Program-made: the position numbers and the translations under genes
Notes under the pieces: model-generated
Database searches by the model: none
Told to the model about the DNA's origin: nothing
Seen by the model: the letters and a program-made list of their open reading frames with translations, nothing else
NCBI GenBank assembly: GCA_017395935.1
Contig: JAFQNL010000030.1
Coordinates: 1-40,001 of the forward strand
Origin: Oscillospiraceae bacterium
Lineage (GTDB): Bacteria > Bacillota > Clostridia > Oscillospirales > Oscillospiraceae
DNA length: 40,001 nucleotides
Reading direction: 5' to 3'
Shown here: positions 16,214 through 23,946 of the stretch, piece by piece
Layout: each line of letters opens with the position of its first letter
How positions within the stretch are numbered: position 1 is the first letter of the stretch

Positions 16214-17059
16214 ATGACCGCAGCTGAGAAAAAGCAGCTTGCTATCACCGCCTGTAAGGTGCGCATGGGTGTCGTTACTGCCACTCACGGCGCAAAGGCC
16301 GGCCATCCCGGCGGCAGCCTGTCTGCAGCAGATATGTTTACCTATCTCTATTTCAAGGAGATGAATGTGGATCCCGCCGACCAGAAGGGCGCCGACCGCG
16401 ACCGCCTGGTTCTCTCCAAGGGCCACACTGCACCCGGCCTGTACGCTACGCTGGCTCTGCGCGGCTTCTTCCCCGTAGAGGATCTGCCCACCCTGCGCCA
16501 TATTGACAGCTATCTTCAGGGCCACCCCAATATGAATACCGTTCCCGGCGTGGATATGTCCACCGGCTCTCTGGGTCAGGGCATCTCTGTGGCCGCCGGT
16601 ATGGCCAAGGGCGCCAAGCTCCAGAACAAGGACTTCCGGGTCTATACTATTCTGGGCGACGGCGAGATTCAGGAAGGCCAGGTCTGGGAGGCACTCATGT
16701 TCGGTGCTCACTATAAGCTGGACAACCTCTGCGTGATCGTTGACAACAACGGCCTGCAGATCGACGGCAACGTGGCCGAAGTTATGAGCCCCTATCCCAT
16801 CGTGGACAAGCTGGAAGCCTTCGGTTACGAGGTCTCCGCCATTGACGGCCACAACTTCGACGAGATCGAGGCCGCTCTGGCCAAGGCAAGAGCCACCAAG
16901 GGCAAGCCCTCTGCCATCGTCATGAAGACGACCAAGGGCAAGGGCGTCTCCTATATGGAGAATAAGGCCGGCTGGCACGGCAAGGCTCCCAACGACGAAG
17001 AGTACAAGATCGCCATGGATGAGCTGCAGGCTCAGCTGGCAGAACTGGAGGCGAACTGA
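16214..17059 (+). CDS. transketolase, N-terminal (TPP-binding) subunit
   Basis: First half of a split transketolase, which moves two-carbon ketol units between pentose-phosphate-pathway sugars. The 281 residues hold the TPP pyrophosphate-binding motif, from GDGEIQEGQVWEA to the IVDNN end, and the N-terminal KAGHPGGSLSAAD with a conserved substrate-contact His. The start at 16214 follows AAGGAG. The C-terminal subunit begins one nucleotide after this stop codon, so both halves are translated together. The split form is common in Clostridia and archaea. Confidence 0.95.
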   Translation: MTAAEKKQLAITACKVRMGVVTATHGAKAGHPGGSLSAADMFTYLYFKEMNVDPADQKGADRDRLVLSKGHTAPGLYATLALRGFFPVEDLPTLRHIDSYLQGHPNMNTVPGVDMSTGSLGQGISVAAGMAKGAKLQNKDFRVYTILGDGEIQEGQVWEALMFGAHYKLDNLCVIVDNNGLQIDGNVAEVMSPYPIVDKLEAFGYEVSAIDGHNFDEIEAALAKARATKGKPSAIVMKTTKGKGVSYMENKAGWHGKAPNDEEYKIAMDELQAQLAELEAN

Positions 17060-17060
17060 G

Positions 17061-17999
17061 ATGGCAGACGTGAAGAAGATCGCGACCCGCGAAAGCTACG
17101 GCAACGCCCTGAAGGCTCTGGGCGCGGAGCATCCTGATCTGGTCGTTCTGGACGCCGACCTGGCCGGCGCCACCAAGACCGGTACCTTTATGAAGGCATA
17201 TCCCGAGCGTCATATTGACTGCGGTATTGCCGAGGCCAATATGATCTGCGTGGCCGCCGGTATGTCCACCACCGGTCTGGTCCCCTTTGCCTCCACCTTC
17301 GCCATGTTTGCTGCCGGCCGCGCCTATGAACAGGTCCGCAACTCCATCGGCTATCCCCATCTGAACGTGAAGATCGGCGCCACCCATGGCGGTATCTCCG
17401 TCGGCGAGGACGGAGCTTCCCATCAGTGCTGCGAGGACTTTGCCCTCATGCGTACCATTCCCGGTATGGTGGTCATGAACCCCGCCGACGATATCGAGGC
17501 CAAGGCCTGCGTCAAGGCTGCCTACGAGCACGAAGGCCCTGTCTATATGCGCTTTGGCCGCGCTGCCTGCCCGGTCTTCCATGACGAGGACTTCCAGTTC
17601 CAGATCGGCAAGGGCGAGCTCATCTCCGACGGCAAGGACGTGGCCATTATCGCCACCGGTCTCATGGTGGCCGAGGCCATCGAGGCTGCCAAGGTGCTGG
17701 CCGAGGAGGGAATCTCCGCCCGGGTTATCAATATCTGCACCATCAAGCCTCTGGACGAGGAGATTGTCCTTCAGGCTGCCAGAGACTGCGGCAAGATCAT
17801 CACCGCCGAGGAGCACTCCATTATCGGCGGTCTGGGCGAGGCTGTCTGCGCCCTGCTGTCTGAGCAGTGCCCCGTTCCCGTCAAGCGGATCGGCGTCAAC
17901 GACGAGTTCGGCCATTCCGGCCCTGCTGCCGCTCTGCTCAAGCAGTTTGGCCTGTCTGCCGAGCACATTGTGGAAGTGGCCCGGGAAATGGTCAAGTAA
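17061..17999 (+). CDS. transketolase, C-terminal (pyrimidine-binding) subunit
   Basis: Second half of the split transketolase: the pyrimidine-binding domain (about residues 1-190, with the ATHGGISVGEDGASHQ segment) and the C-terminal domain (about 190-312). The catalytic Glu that activates TPP lies in DCGIAEANMICVAAGM. The ATG at 17061 (MADVKKIATRESYG) is one base after the first subunit's stop, with GGAGG inside that gene's end as SD. A longer open frame reaching back into the first subunit was rejected. A strong terminator follows. Confidence 0.95.
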   Translation: MADVKKIATRESYGNALKALGAEHPDLVVLDADLAGATKTGTFMKAYPERHIDCGIAEANMICVAAGMSTTGLVPFASTFAMFAAGRAYEQVRNSIGYPHLNVKIGATHGGISVGEDGASHQCCEDFALMRTIPGMVVMNPADDIEAKACVKAAYEHEGPVYMRFGRAACPVFHDEDFQFQIGKGELISDGKDVAIIATGLMVAEAIEAAKVLAEEGISARVINICTIKPLDEEIVLQAARDCGKIITAEEHSIIGGLGEAVCALLSEQCPVPVKRIGVNDEFGHSGPAAALLKQFGLSAEHIVEVAREMVK

Positions 18000-18023
18000 G
18001 AAAAAACGACAGAATCTGTTTTG

Positions 18024-18054
18024 CCCGGAACGGCCAAAGCCGTTCCGGGTTTTT
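18024..18054 (+). terminator. transketolase terminator
   Basis: Perfect 11-bp stem CCCGGAACGGC / GCCGTTCCGGG, 4-nt loop, then TTTTT. Confidence 0.92.
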
Positions 18055-18055
18055 G

Positions 18056-18085
18056 TTGCGTCCGGGCCGGGAGGCATGATAAAAT
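18056..18085 (+). promoter_or_regulatory. galM promoter
   Basis: TTGCGT (18056-18061), 18-bp spacer, TAAAAT (18080-18085), 34 nt before the galM start and directly after the transketolase terminator. Confidence 0.6.
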
Positions 18086-18119
18086 GAGAACAGAATTAAG
18101 CAAACAGGGAGGAATCTCT

Positions 18120-19160
18120 ATGGCCATTACTCAGAGCCCCTTCGGCATGACCCGGAAAGGGGAACCGGTTACCCTCTACACCCTGACCAACGATTCCGGA
18201 ATGGAGGTTCGGATTATCTCCTACGCCGCCTCCGTCCAGTCCATTCTGGTCCCCGACCGGGAGGGCAGACGAATCGACGTAGCGCTGGGCTATGACCATG
18301 TTCCGGGCTATGAGGAGGATAAGTGTTTCTTCGGAAACTTTGTGGGCCGCTATGCCAACCGGCTGGCCGGCGCCCGCTTTTCCATTGACGGGCAGAGCTG
18401 GCAGCTCCAGCCCAACGAGGGAGAGAACCATCTCCACGGCAGCTACTGCTTCCGGAACTTTGAAGGGTCCATCGAGGGGGATTGTCTGGTCTTCTCCTTC
18501 CTCAGCCCCGATGGGGAGGAGGGCTTCCCCGGCAACCTCTCTGTCCGGCTGAGCTACAGTCTGAGGGAGGACAATACTCTGCTCATTGACTATCAGGCTG
18601 TTACCGACAGCGCCACCGTCCTCAACCTGACCAACCATACCTACTTCAATCTGGACGGCCATGACAGCGGTCCCGCGACCGATACCATGCTGACCATCCG
18701 GGCCTCCCGCTTTACCGAGAGCAACAGCCAGAGCCTGCTCACCGGCGAAATCTGCCCGGTAGATGGGACACCCTTTGACTTCCGGACGCCCAAGCCCATC
18801 GGCCGGGACATTGACGCTGACCATCCGATGATCGGCTTTGGCTCGGGCTACGACCTGAATATGGTGCTGGATGAGCCCTCCATGGAGACTCCCTCGGCCA
18901 CCGCGTGGAGCCGGCGCTCGGGTATCGCCATGGACTTCTATACCACCCAGCCGGGAACCCAGTTCTATTCCGGCAACTTTATCTCGCCCGACGGCCCCCG
19001 GCCCTGCAAAGAGGGGGCGCTCTACGCCGGCCGGCAGGGATTCTGTCTGGAGAGCCAGAACTTCCCCTGCGCCCCGGACTATGACCAGTTCCCCTCCGCC
19101 GTTCTCCGGCCGGGAGAGCGCTACCATCATCAGACCGCCTACCGTTTTTATCTCAAGTGA
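18120..19160 (+). CDS. galM: aldose 1-epimerase (mutarotase)
   Basis: Interconverts alpha and beta anomers of glucose, galactose and related sugars. The 346 residues match the family. The active-site pieces are present: NHLHG and the catalytic His in NLTNHTYFNLDG, and the catalytic Glu in FCLESQNFPCAPD near the C terminus. The start at 18120 follows AGGGAGGA; an open frame reaching back over the terminator was rejected. It is a single gene with its own promoter and a terminator at 19219-19247. The low-GC island begins just after it. Confidence 0.93.
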   Translation: MAITQSPFGMTRKGEPVTLYTLTNDSGMEVRIISYAASVQSILVPDREGRRIDVALGYDHVPGYEEDKCFFGNFVGRYANRLAGARFSIDGQSWQLQPNEGENHLHGSYCFRNFEGSIEGDCLVFSFLSPDGEEGFPGNLSVRLSYSLREDNTLLIDYQAVTDSATVLNLTNHTYFNLDGHDSGPATDTMLTIRASRFTESNSQSLLTGEICPVDGTPFDFRTPKPIGRDIDADHPMIGFGSGYDLNMVLDEPSMETPSATAWSRRSGIAMDFYTTQPGTQFYSGNFISPDGPRPCKEGALYAGRQGFCLESQNFPCAPDYDQFPSAVLRPGERYHHQTAYRFYLK

Positions 19161-19177
19161 GAGACTGAAAGGAAGAA

Positions 19178-19218
19178 AAAACTGCCCCGCCTAACTGCGG
19201 ATGCTCATATAACAGTTT
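19178..19218 (+). repeat. left 41-bp arm of outer inverted repeat
   Basis: Starts AAAACTGCCCCGCC and ends AACAGTTT. It matches the reverse complement of 20401-20441 at 32 of 41 positions without gaps, including the first 14 and last 8 bases. The two arms enclose about 1.26 kb of lower-GC DNA. Confidence 0.7.
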
Positions 19219-19247
19219 CAATCCCGACAGATTCTCTGTCGGGATTG
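19219..19247 (+). terminator. galM terminator
   Basis: Perfect 13-bp stem CAATCCCGACAGA / TCTGTCGGGATTG with a 3-nt loop, followed by a T-rich stretch. It abuts the left arm of the 41-bp repeat. Confidence 0.8.
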
Positions 19248-19274
19248 TTCTATCTTTCAGCGATATGATAAAAT
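19245..19274 (+). promoter_or_regulatory. candidate promoter of the island GNAT gene
   Basis: TTGTTC (19245-19250), 18-bp spacer, TAAAAT (19269-19274), about 40 nt before the ATG. The -35 overlaps the end of the galM terminator. Confidence 0.5.
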
Positions 19275-19317
19275 GGGAAAAACAATTAGATAAACTGTAA
19301 TTTCACGAGGTAATAAA

Positions 19318-19749
19318 ATGGTACATTTAGTTGATATTGATGGCGGAAATTGGCGAGTTCCCTTAAAGGTTTCAAAAGAACAAGAAGTATATGTAGCAAA
19401 CAGCACAACAATTCTTGCACGAGCATACGCATATCGAGACTCCAGAAGTCGTGCACTCTTAATTTACGAAGATGAAAGGCCCATAGGAATGGTTTTATAT
19501 CACGATGAAGAATTACTCAATGCGTATATTTTCAGTGAACTATTCATCGATGAACAGTTTCAAGGAAAAGGATATGGGCGGACAGCAACAAAACTTGTAT
19601 TAGATAGCATGAAGAAAGACGGAAAATATAGCAAAGTCATCCTTTGTTATATTGAGGGTAACGAAGCAGCAAAAAAACTGTATAAGCACTTTGGTTTTGT
19701 TGAAATAGACCGTGATGACGATGAGGTAATTATGGAATTGGAATTATAA
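19318..19749 (+). CDS. GNAT family N-acetyltransferase (low-GC island)
   Basis: A 143-residue acetyl-CoA-dependent acetyltransferase. The CoA-binding motif A is clear (FIDEQFQGKGYGRTATKLV, about residues 81-100), followed by the second conserved region NEAAKKLYKHFGFVE. The general shape resembles diamine/spermidine N-acetyltransferases, but the substrate is not established. Its DNA is AT-rich (roughly 35-40% GC by eye) with codons such as AAA, ATT and TTA, unlike the 60% GC neighbours, which suggests recent transfer. The start at 19318 has ACGAGGTAA upstream. It lies inside the outer 41-bp inverted repeat, upstream of the DUF559 unit. Confidence 0.88.
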   Translation: MVHLVDIDGGNWRVPLKVSKEQEVYVANSTTILARAYAYRDSRSRALLIYEDERPIGMVLYHDEELLNAYIFSELFIDEQFQGKGYGRTATKLVLDSMKKDGKYSKVILCYIEGNEAAKKLYKHFGFVEIDRDDDEVIMELEL

Positions 19750-19830
19750 GGAAGGGATAAGCCAATCCCAATATGTCAAACCGAGGGGCGCACTTCTATA
19801 CACCGTTCGGTGTAGCGCGTTGAACGCGGT

Positions 19831-19926
19831 ACTTGGCTCTCCCTTTGGGTGAGCTGGCGGTGAAGCCGACTGAGAGGGACTTGGCTCTCCCTTTGGGAGA
19901 GCTGGCGGCGAAGCCGACTGAGAGGG
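19831..19926 (+). repeat. two tandem 48-bp palindromic units (left)
   Basis: Units at 19831-19878 and 19879-19926 differ at 2 of 48 positions. Each begins ACTTGGCTCTCCCTTTGGG, where GCTCTCCC-TTT-GGGAGAGC forms a hairpin (perfect in the second unit), then a shorter CGGC-GAA-GCCG hairpin, and ends GACTGAGAGGG. Confidence 0.9.
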
Positions 19927-19932
19927 CAAACA

Positions 19933-20313
19933 ATGACCATACCAAAAGATAACAGCCAATTGAAAAATGCCCGTCGGCTTCGCAGGGAAATGACTCCCCA
20001 TGAGCGCAAGCTCTGGTACCTTTTTCTCCGCAAATACCCAGTAAAGATTTACAAGCAGCGGATTATCGGAAAATTCATTGTGGACTTTTACTGTGCTTGC
20101 GCAAAGCTGGTTATCGAAGTAGATGGTTCCCAGCATTATGAGCCTCAAGGTATGGCATATGACGCAGAACGTTCCGCATTTTTATCGGCTCTGGGCTTGG
20201 AGGTCTTACGATTTTCCAACCGGGATATCGACAGGGATTTTCGTGGTGTGTGCGAACAAATTGACATTACCATTCAAACCCGGCTGCAAGGCCCTCTCAG
20301 TCACCTGCGGTGA
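19933..20313 (+). CDS. DUF559 (Vsr/PD-(D/E)XK-like) protein
   Basis: A 126-residue protein of the DUF559 family, whose fold is related to very-short-patch-repair and other PD-(D/E)XK nucleases. Visible are the N-terminal ARRLRREMTPHERKLWYLF and the putative catalytic core IGKFIVDFYC followed by LVIEVDGSQHY, where an Asp and the E-x-D pair are candidate metal ligands. Nuclease activity is inferred; DUF559 has no settled function that I know of. The ATG at 19933 has only the repeat tail GAGAGGG as a possible SD. The final residues PLSHLR and the stop are encoded inside the inverted repeat unit. GC content is intermediate between the island GNAT gene and the core genome. Confidence 0.88.
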   Translation: MTIPKDNSQLKNARRLRREMTPHERKLWYLFLRKYPVKIYKQRIIGKFIVDFYCACAKLVIEVDGSQHYEPQGMAYDAERSAFLSALGLEVLRFSNRDIDRDFRGVCEQIDITIQTRLQGPLSHLR

Positions 20314-20338
20314 CAGCTCTCCCAAAGGGAGAGCCAAG
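20292..20338 (-). repeat. inverted 47-nt palindromic unit (right)
   Basis: Read on the minus strand it begins CTTGGCTCTCCCTTTGGG, keeps the first 25 nt of the left consensus, has an 11-nt variable part within a GTCACC-GCA-GGTGAC hairpin and ends GACTGAGAGGG. Same length and layout as the left units, in opposite orientation. Confidence 0.9.
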
Positions 20339-20370
20339 GCTGCTTGCAATCGAATGTATGGATATAAGAA

Positions 20371-20400
20371 ATGGAGCGTATCGGTATTGATACGCTCCAT
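20371..20400. other. 12-bp hairpin at the right end of the island
   Basis: ATGGAGCGTATC (20371-20382) and GATACGCTCCAT (20389-20400) form a perfect stem with a 6-nt loop, abutting the right 41-bp arm. It could be a terminator for the island transcript, though no good T-run follows. Confidence 0.7.
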
Positions 20401-20441
20401 AAACTGTTTTACGAACACCCGCCTAATGGCGGGGCAGTTTT
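20401..20441 (-). repeat. right 41-bp arm of outer inverted repeat
   Basis: Reverse complement of the left arm at 19178-19218 (32/41 identical). It contains an inner hairpin CCCGCC-TAAT-GGCGGG (20418-20433). It ends 28 bp before the 2-hydroxyacid dehydrogenase stop codon. Confidence 0.7.
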
Positions 20442-20469
20442 ACTGTTAGATCGGGCGGGAAGGGCTGGA

Positions 20470-21426
20470 TCAGAGCTTCCGGTATCCGGTCTTGAAGTCC
20501 ACTACGCTCTCCATTTCGCCGCTGTTGAGATAGGCGCTCAGATTGCGCAGGGCGATATTGACCACCCGGACCAGCGTCTCGGGCAGGTTGTAGTTGCCGG
20601 TGACGTGGGGAGTGAGGATCAGCCGGGGGCAGTCCCAGAGCGGATGGTCGGCGGGCAGAGGCTCCTGATGGACCACGTCGATGACGGCACCGCCGATGGA
20701 GGTGCTGTTGAGGGCGGCGACCAGCGCGTCGGTGTCTACGGCGCTGCCACGGCCCACATTGATCAGCAGCGCCGACTTCTTCATGAGGGCAAACTGCTTT
20801 TCACCCATGATGTTCCGGGTCTGAGGGCTCTGAGGCAGGGAGAGGGCCACAAAGTCGGCCAGCGGCAGCAGCTCATCCAGCTTGTCCATCTGGTAGAGGG
20901 CGGAGACATAGTCAGGCTTGTCGGTGACGTTCCGGCGGATACCGATCACGGTGCTGCCCAGAGCGTGCATCCGCTGGGCGAAGGAGGAGCCGATATCGCC
21001 AAAGCCTACCACCAGAGTGGTGGAGCCGTCGATGGAGGAGACCTGACCCAGATTCTGCCAGATATGGCGGCGCTGATTGACCTGATACTCGTCCAGACGC
21101 TTGATCAGGGCCAGCGTGCCGGCCAGCATACACTCGGAGATGGCCAGACCATAAGCGCCGGAGGCGTTGGTCAGAATGACCCCTTCCGGCAGCACGCCGG
21201 GGGCGGCGTAGTTGTCGCTGCCGGCATAGTTGAGCTGAAGCCACTTGAGATGATGGGCCTCTTTCAGCAGGGGGATGGGGACGTTGCCCAGAATAATCTC
21301 TGCCTGAGAGACCTGCTCCTGTGTGACGTCGTCGGCGGTGGTATAGGTTACGGCGGCCTGAGGAGCGATGGCGCTGACGGTCTTCTTCTGCTCCTCGGTC
21401 ATGGGGATGGCGATCAAAATGTTCAT
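20470..21426 (-). CDS. D-isomer-specific 2-hydroxyacid dehydrogenase
   Basis: NAD(P)-dependent reductase of 2-keto acids, or oxidase of the D-2-hydroxy acids. The 318 residues have the usual two-domain layout. The Rossmann motif is VVGFGDIGSSFAQRMHALG (about 150-170), and the catalytic triad lies in INVGRGSAVD (Arg), HQEPLP (Glu) and LTPHVTGNY (His). The exact substrate (phosphoglycerate, glyoxylate, lactate or other) cannot be told; the length excludes a SerA with regulatory domains. It is the second gene of a two-gene unit: its start at 21426 overlaps the stop of the upstream GNAT by 4 nt, with AAGGAGGA as SD. Confidence 0.9.
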   Translation of the reverse strand: MNILIAIPMTEEQKKTVSAIAPQAAVTYTTADDVTQEQVSQAEIILGNVPIPLLKEAHHLKWLQLNYAGSDNYAAPGVLPEGVILTNASGAYGLAISECMLAGTLALIKRLDEYQVNQRRHIWQNLGQVSSIDGSTTLVVGFGDIGSSFAQRMHALGSTVIGIRRNVTDKPDYVSALYQMDKLDELLPLADFVALSLPQSPQTRNIMGEKQFALMKKSALLINVGRGSAVDTDALVAALNSTSIGGAVIDVVHQEPLPADHPLWDCPRLILTPHVTGNYNLPETLVRVVNIALRNLSAYLNSGEMESVVDFKTGYRKL

Positions 21427-22010
21427 AAGAGTTCCTCCTTGCTGCAGTAGCCTTCAATGAAGACGTTGGCCCTGAGCCGGGCCGGGTCGGGGTTCTGGAC
21501 CTTGTAGGCCAGATACATATCCTGAGCGCAGACTCTGGCGCCCTCTCCGGGCAGACTGGGAGCCCAGAGATGGAGCAGGAAAATCTCGCCCCAGATTTTA
21601 TTTTTGAACGGATAGGGTACCCAGCCCTCCCGGGTATAAAAGGCCTGACGGCGGCGGCGCAGGGCCTGTACCTCCGGGGGCAGGGAGTCCAGAATGGCCT
21701 CGGTCTCCAGCAGGATGCCCTGAGGATAGACCTCCTTCAGGGCCCGGAGACAGGCGGTACCATAGCCCTTTCCCTTGTCGATCATCATCAGGTAGTCCAG
21801 AAAGGCATATCGGGCGCCGGGGGCCATAACAAACAGGGCCAGACCCCGTACAGTGTCCTCCTCCACCAGCTTCCACATCTCATAGACGCCGGCGTCAATG
21901 AGCTGATGAAAGTGGGGGAGCTTCTTGATCTCGCTGGGAGGAAAGTGGGCTTGGAGCAGGGGATAAAAGTCGTCCAGCTCGGCCGGAGACAGGGGCTTGA
22001 GTGTAAGCAT
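21423..22010 (-). CDS. GNAT family N-acetyltransferase
   Basis: A 195-residue acetyltransferase-like protein. The CoA-binding region is DKGKGYGTACLRALKE (about residues 79-93). The C-terminal third carries FYTREGWVPYPFKNKIWGE, as in other clostridial GNATs of unknown substrate. The start at 22010 follows GAGGGA and lies downstream of a good promoter; the open frame extends 20 codons further upstream, but that part has no SD. Coupled by a 4-nt overlap to the dehydrogenase, so the pair probably acts on related metabolites. Confidence 0.82.
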   Translation of the reverse strand: MLTLKPLSPAELDDFYPLLQAHFPPSEIKKLPHFHQLIDAGVYEMWKLVEEDTVRGLALFVMAPGARYAFLDYLMMIDKGKGYGTACLRALKEVYPQGILLETEAILDSLPPEVQALRRRRQAFYTREGWVPYPFKNKIWGEIFLLHLWAPSLPGEGARVCAQDMYLAYKVQNPDPARLRANVFIEGYCSKEELL

Positions 22011-22041
22011 GAAGATCCCTCGATTCTCTGTATCTGCTGTT

Positions 22042-22070
22042 ATTGTCTCTGTTTCCCGTCGGTTTGTCAA
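22042..22070 (-). promoter_or_regulatory. promoter of the GNAT-dehydrogenase unit
   Basis: On the minus strand TTGACA (22065-22070), 17-bp spacer, GACAAT (22042-22047), 31 nt before the GNAT start. Confidence 0.7.
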
Positions 22071-22314
22071 GGGCGGAGAGGGGAGCGCCCTGTCTCAGAG
22101 AGAAAAGCCTGCTATGCCGCGGGCGGAAGCAGGGCAGTTCAACGGGCTTTGCCGCCCGCTCCCGTATCCGGCTGACGGGAGGGGCTGGGCTGAGCCCTGA
22201 GCTGTTCCCGGGCGCGGATCCCCTTGCGGTAGGGGCGGGGAGGAATGGCCGACCGGAAGACTGGGCCGGAGACAGAAAAAACGGGCGGGAGACGCTGCTT
22301 TTTTCCTTCTCTTC
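22071..22314. other. gene-free GC-rich spacer between divergent units
   Basis: Between the minus-strand GNAT promoter and the plus-strand asnS promoter. Short overlapping frames occur on both strands, but none has a convincing SD, known motif or normal composition. No tRNA-like or T-box sequence was seen. Confidence 0.5.
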
Positions 22315-22343
22315 TTGCAAATAATGGCACAGGCGTATATAAT
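22315..22343 (+). promoter_or_regulatory. asnS promoter
   Basis: TTGCAA (22315-22320), 17-bp spacer, TATAAT (22338-22343). The leader of about 68 nt is too short for a T-box, so asnS is not controlled that way here. Confidence 0.8.
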
Positions 22344-22417
22344 AAGTCTGTTATGACGTAAAAGACAGCCGTTCCCTCCGGGAAAGCTGATCAGGATTCC
22401 GAAATGGAGTGAATATT

Positions 22418-23812
22418 ATGGAACGTATTACGATTTCCCGTCTGCACGCCGACTCCGCCCTCTACGCGGGCAAGAACGTCACCGTCTGCGGCTGGGCCCG
22501 GACCATCCGTGATCTGAAGGGCTTTGCCTTTATCTCCCTCAATGACGGCAGCTGCTTCTCCCCCCTGCAGGTAGTTCTGGAGCGGGAGACGCTGGCAAAC
22601 TATGACGAGGTCGTCCATCAGAACGTGGGTACCGCCTTTATCGTCAAGGGCACCTTTGTTCTGACCCCCGGCGCCAAGCAGCCCTTCGAGCTCAAGGCCG
22701 CCGACGTCTTTGTGGAGGGCGCCTCCGCCCCCGACTATCCCCTGCAGAAGAAGCGCCATACCGTAGAGTATCTGCGTACCATCGCCCATCTGCGTCCCCG
22801 GACCAATCTCTTCTCTGCCGCCTTCCGGGTCCGCTCTGTGGCTGCCCATGCCATCCACTGCTTCTTCCAGGAGCAGGGCTTCGTCTACGTCCACACGCCC
22901 ATTATCACCGCTTCCGACTGCGAGGGCGCCGGCGAAATGTTCCAGGTGACGACGCTGAATCTGGAGGATCTGCCCCGGACCGAGGAGGGCGCCGTGGACT
23001 ACAGCCAGGACTTCTTCGGCAAGTCGGCCAACCTGACCGTTTCCGGCCAGCTCAACGCCGAGAACTTCGCCATGGCGTTTGGCAACGTCTACACCTTTGG
23101 CCCCACCTTCCGGGCGGAGAACTCCAACACCCAGCGCCATGCCGCCGAGTTCTGGATGATCGAGCCTGAGATGGCCTTTACCGATCTGGCCGGCTATATG
23201 GACAACGCCGAGGCCATGATCAAGTATGTGATCCGGACGGTCATGGAAAAGTGCCCGGAGGAGATCAACTTCTTCAACTCCTTCGTGGACAAGGGCCTGA
23301 AGGAGCGGCTGCTGCATGTGGCCAACTCCGACTTTGGCCGGGTCACCTATACCGAGGCGGTGGCCATTCTGGAGCAGAACAACGACCGCTTTGACTACAA
23401 GGTGAGTTGGGGCTGCGACCTGCAGACCGAGCACGAGCGCTATCTGACCGAGCAGGTTTTCCGGCGCCCCGTCTTTGTCACCGACTATCCCAAGGAGATC
23501 AAGGCCTTCTATATGCGCGCCAACGACGACGGCAAGACCGTTGCCGCTGCCGACTGTCTGGTTCCCGGCGTGGGCGAGCTCATCGGCGGCAGCCAGCGTG
23601 AGGAGCGTCTGGAGGTTCTGGAGGCCCGGATCCGGGAGCTGGGTATGGACCCCGAGGATTACCGCTGGTACTGCGATCTGCGCCGCTACGGCTCCTGCCG
23701 CCATGCCGGCTATGGCATGGGCTTCGAGCGCATGGTGATGTACCTGACCGGTATCTCCAACATCCGGGACGTGCTGCCTCATCCCCGTACCGTGGGTAGC
23801 GCCGAGTTCTGA
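22418..23812 (+). CDS. asnS: asparaginyl-tRNA synthetase
   Basis: Class IIb synthetase charging tRNA(Asn) with asparagine. The 464 residues have an N-terminal OB fold for anticodon binding (about 1-110: [21 protein letters not shown]) and a class II core: motif 2 includes [21 protein letters not shown], shortened here to its core, and motif 3 is [13 protein letters not shown] followed by [12 protein letters not shown]. The RHAAEFWM form separates AsnRS from AspRS. The ATG at 22418 has GGAG 8 nt upstream; an in-frame GTG at 22409 overlaps that SD and was rejected. Confidence 0.96.
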   Translation: MERITISRLHADSALYAGKNVTVCGWARTIRDLKGFAFISLNDGSCFSPLQVVLERETLANYDEVVHQNVGTAFIVKGTFVLTPGAKQPFELKAADVFVEGASAPDYPLQKKRHTVEYLRTIAHLRPRTNLFSAAFRVRSVAAHAIHCFFQEQGFVYVHTPIITASDCEGAGEMFQVTTLNLEDLPRTEEGAVDYSQDFFGKSANLTVSGQLNAENFAMAFGNVYTFGPTFRAENSNTQRHAAEFWMIEPEMAFTDLAGYMDNAEAMIKYVIRTVMEKCPEEINFFNSFVDKGLKERLLHVANSDFGRVTYTEAVAILEQNNDRFDYKVSWGCDLQTEHERYLTEQVFRRPVFVTDYPKEIKAFYMRANDDGKTVAAADCLVPGVGELIGGSQREERLEVLEARIRELGMDPEDYRWYCDLRRYGSCRHAGYGMGFERMVMYLTGISNIRDVLPHPRTVGSAEF

Positions 23813-23837
23813 TTCTGCAACTGCTAAAGAAAAAGAG

Positions 23838-23869
23838 GGACCTTCCGCCTGGGGCGGAGGGTCCTTTTT
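23838..23869 (+). terminator. asnS terminator
   Basis: Stem GGACCTTCCGCC / GGCGGAGGGTCC with one G-T pair and a short loop, then TTTTT. It also faces the convergent ECF S-component gene. Confidence 0.85.
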
Positions 23870-23946
23870 CCGTGCAAAAAAACGGCTCCCGTGAGAGATG
23901 GGAGCCGGTTTGGTTATCTTGTTTTGTCCGGGAAGAGCCGGGGGAC

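Larger units (their letters stand above)
19799..20338 (+). mobile_element. candidate DUF559 palindromic-repeat element
   Basis: A run of palindromes followed by a DUF559 gene and an inverted copy of the last palindrome. Order: TACACCG-TT-CGGTGTA (19799-19814); CGCGTT-G-AACGCG (19816-19828); two direct 48-bp units (19831-19926); DUF559 CDS (19933-20313); one inverted unit (20292-20338). The repeat tail sits 6 nt before the start codon and the inverted unit holds the last six codons and the stop, so the repeats frame the gene exactly. Mobility is inferred, by analogy with REP/RAYT units. Confidence 0.5.

Noticed and set aside
19831-19926. CRISPR array
   Set aside because: The two 48-bp units are directly adjacent with no spacers, are palindromic, and no cas genes are present.
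22344-22417. T-box before asnS
   Set aside because: The promoter leaves a leader of only about 70 nt, with no AGGGTGG-type bulge and no terminator before the gene.
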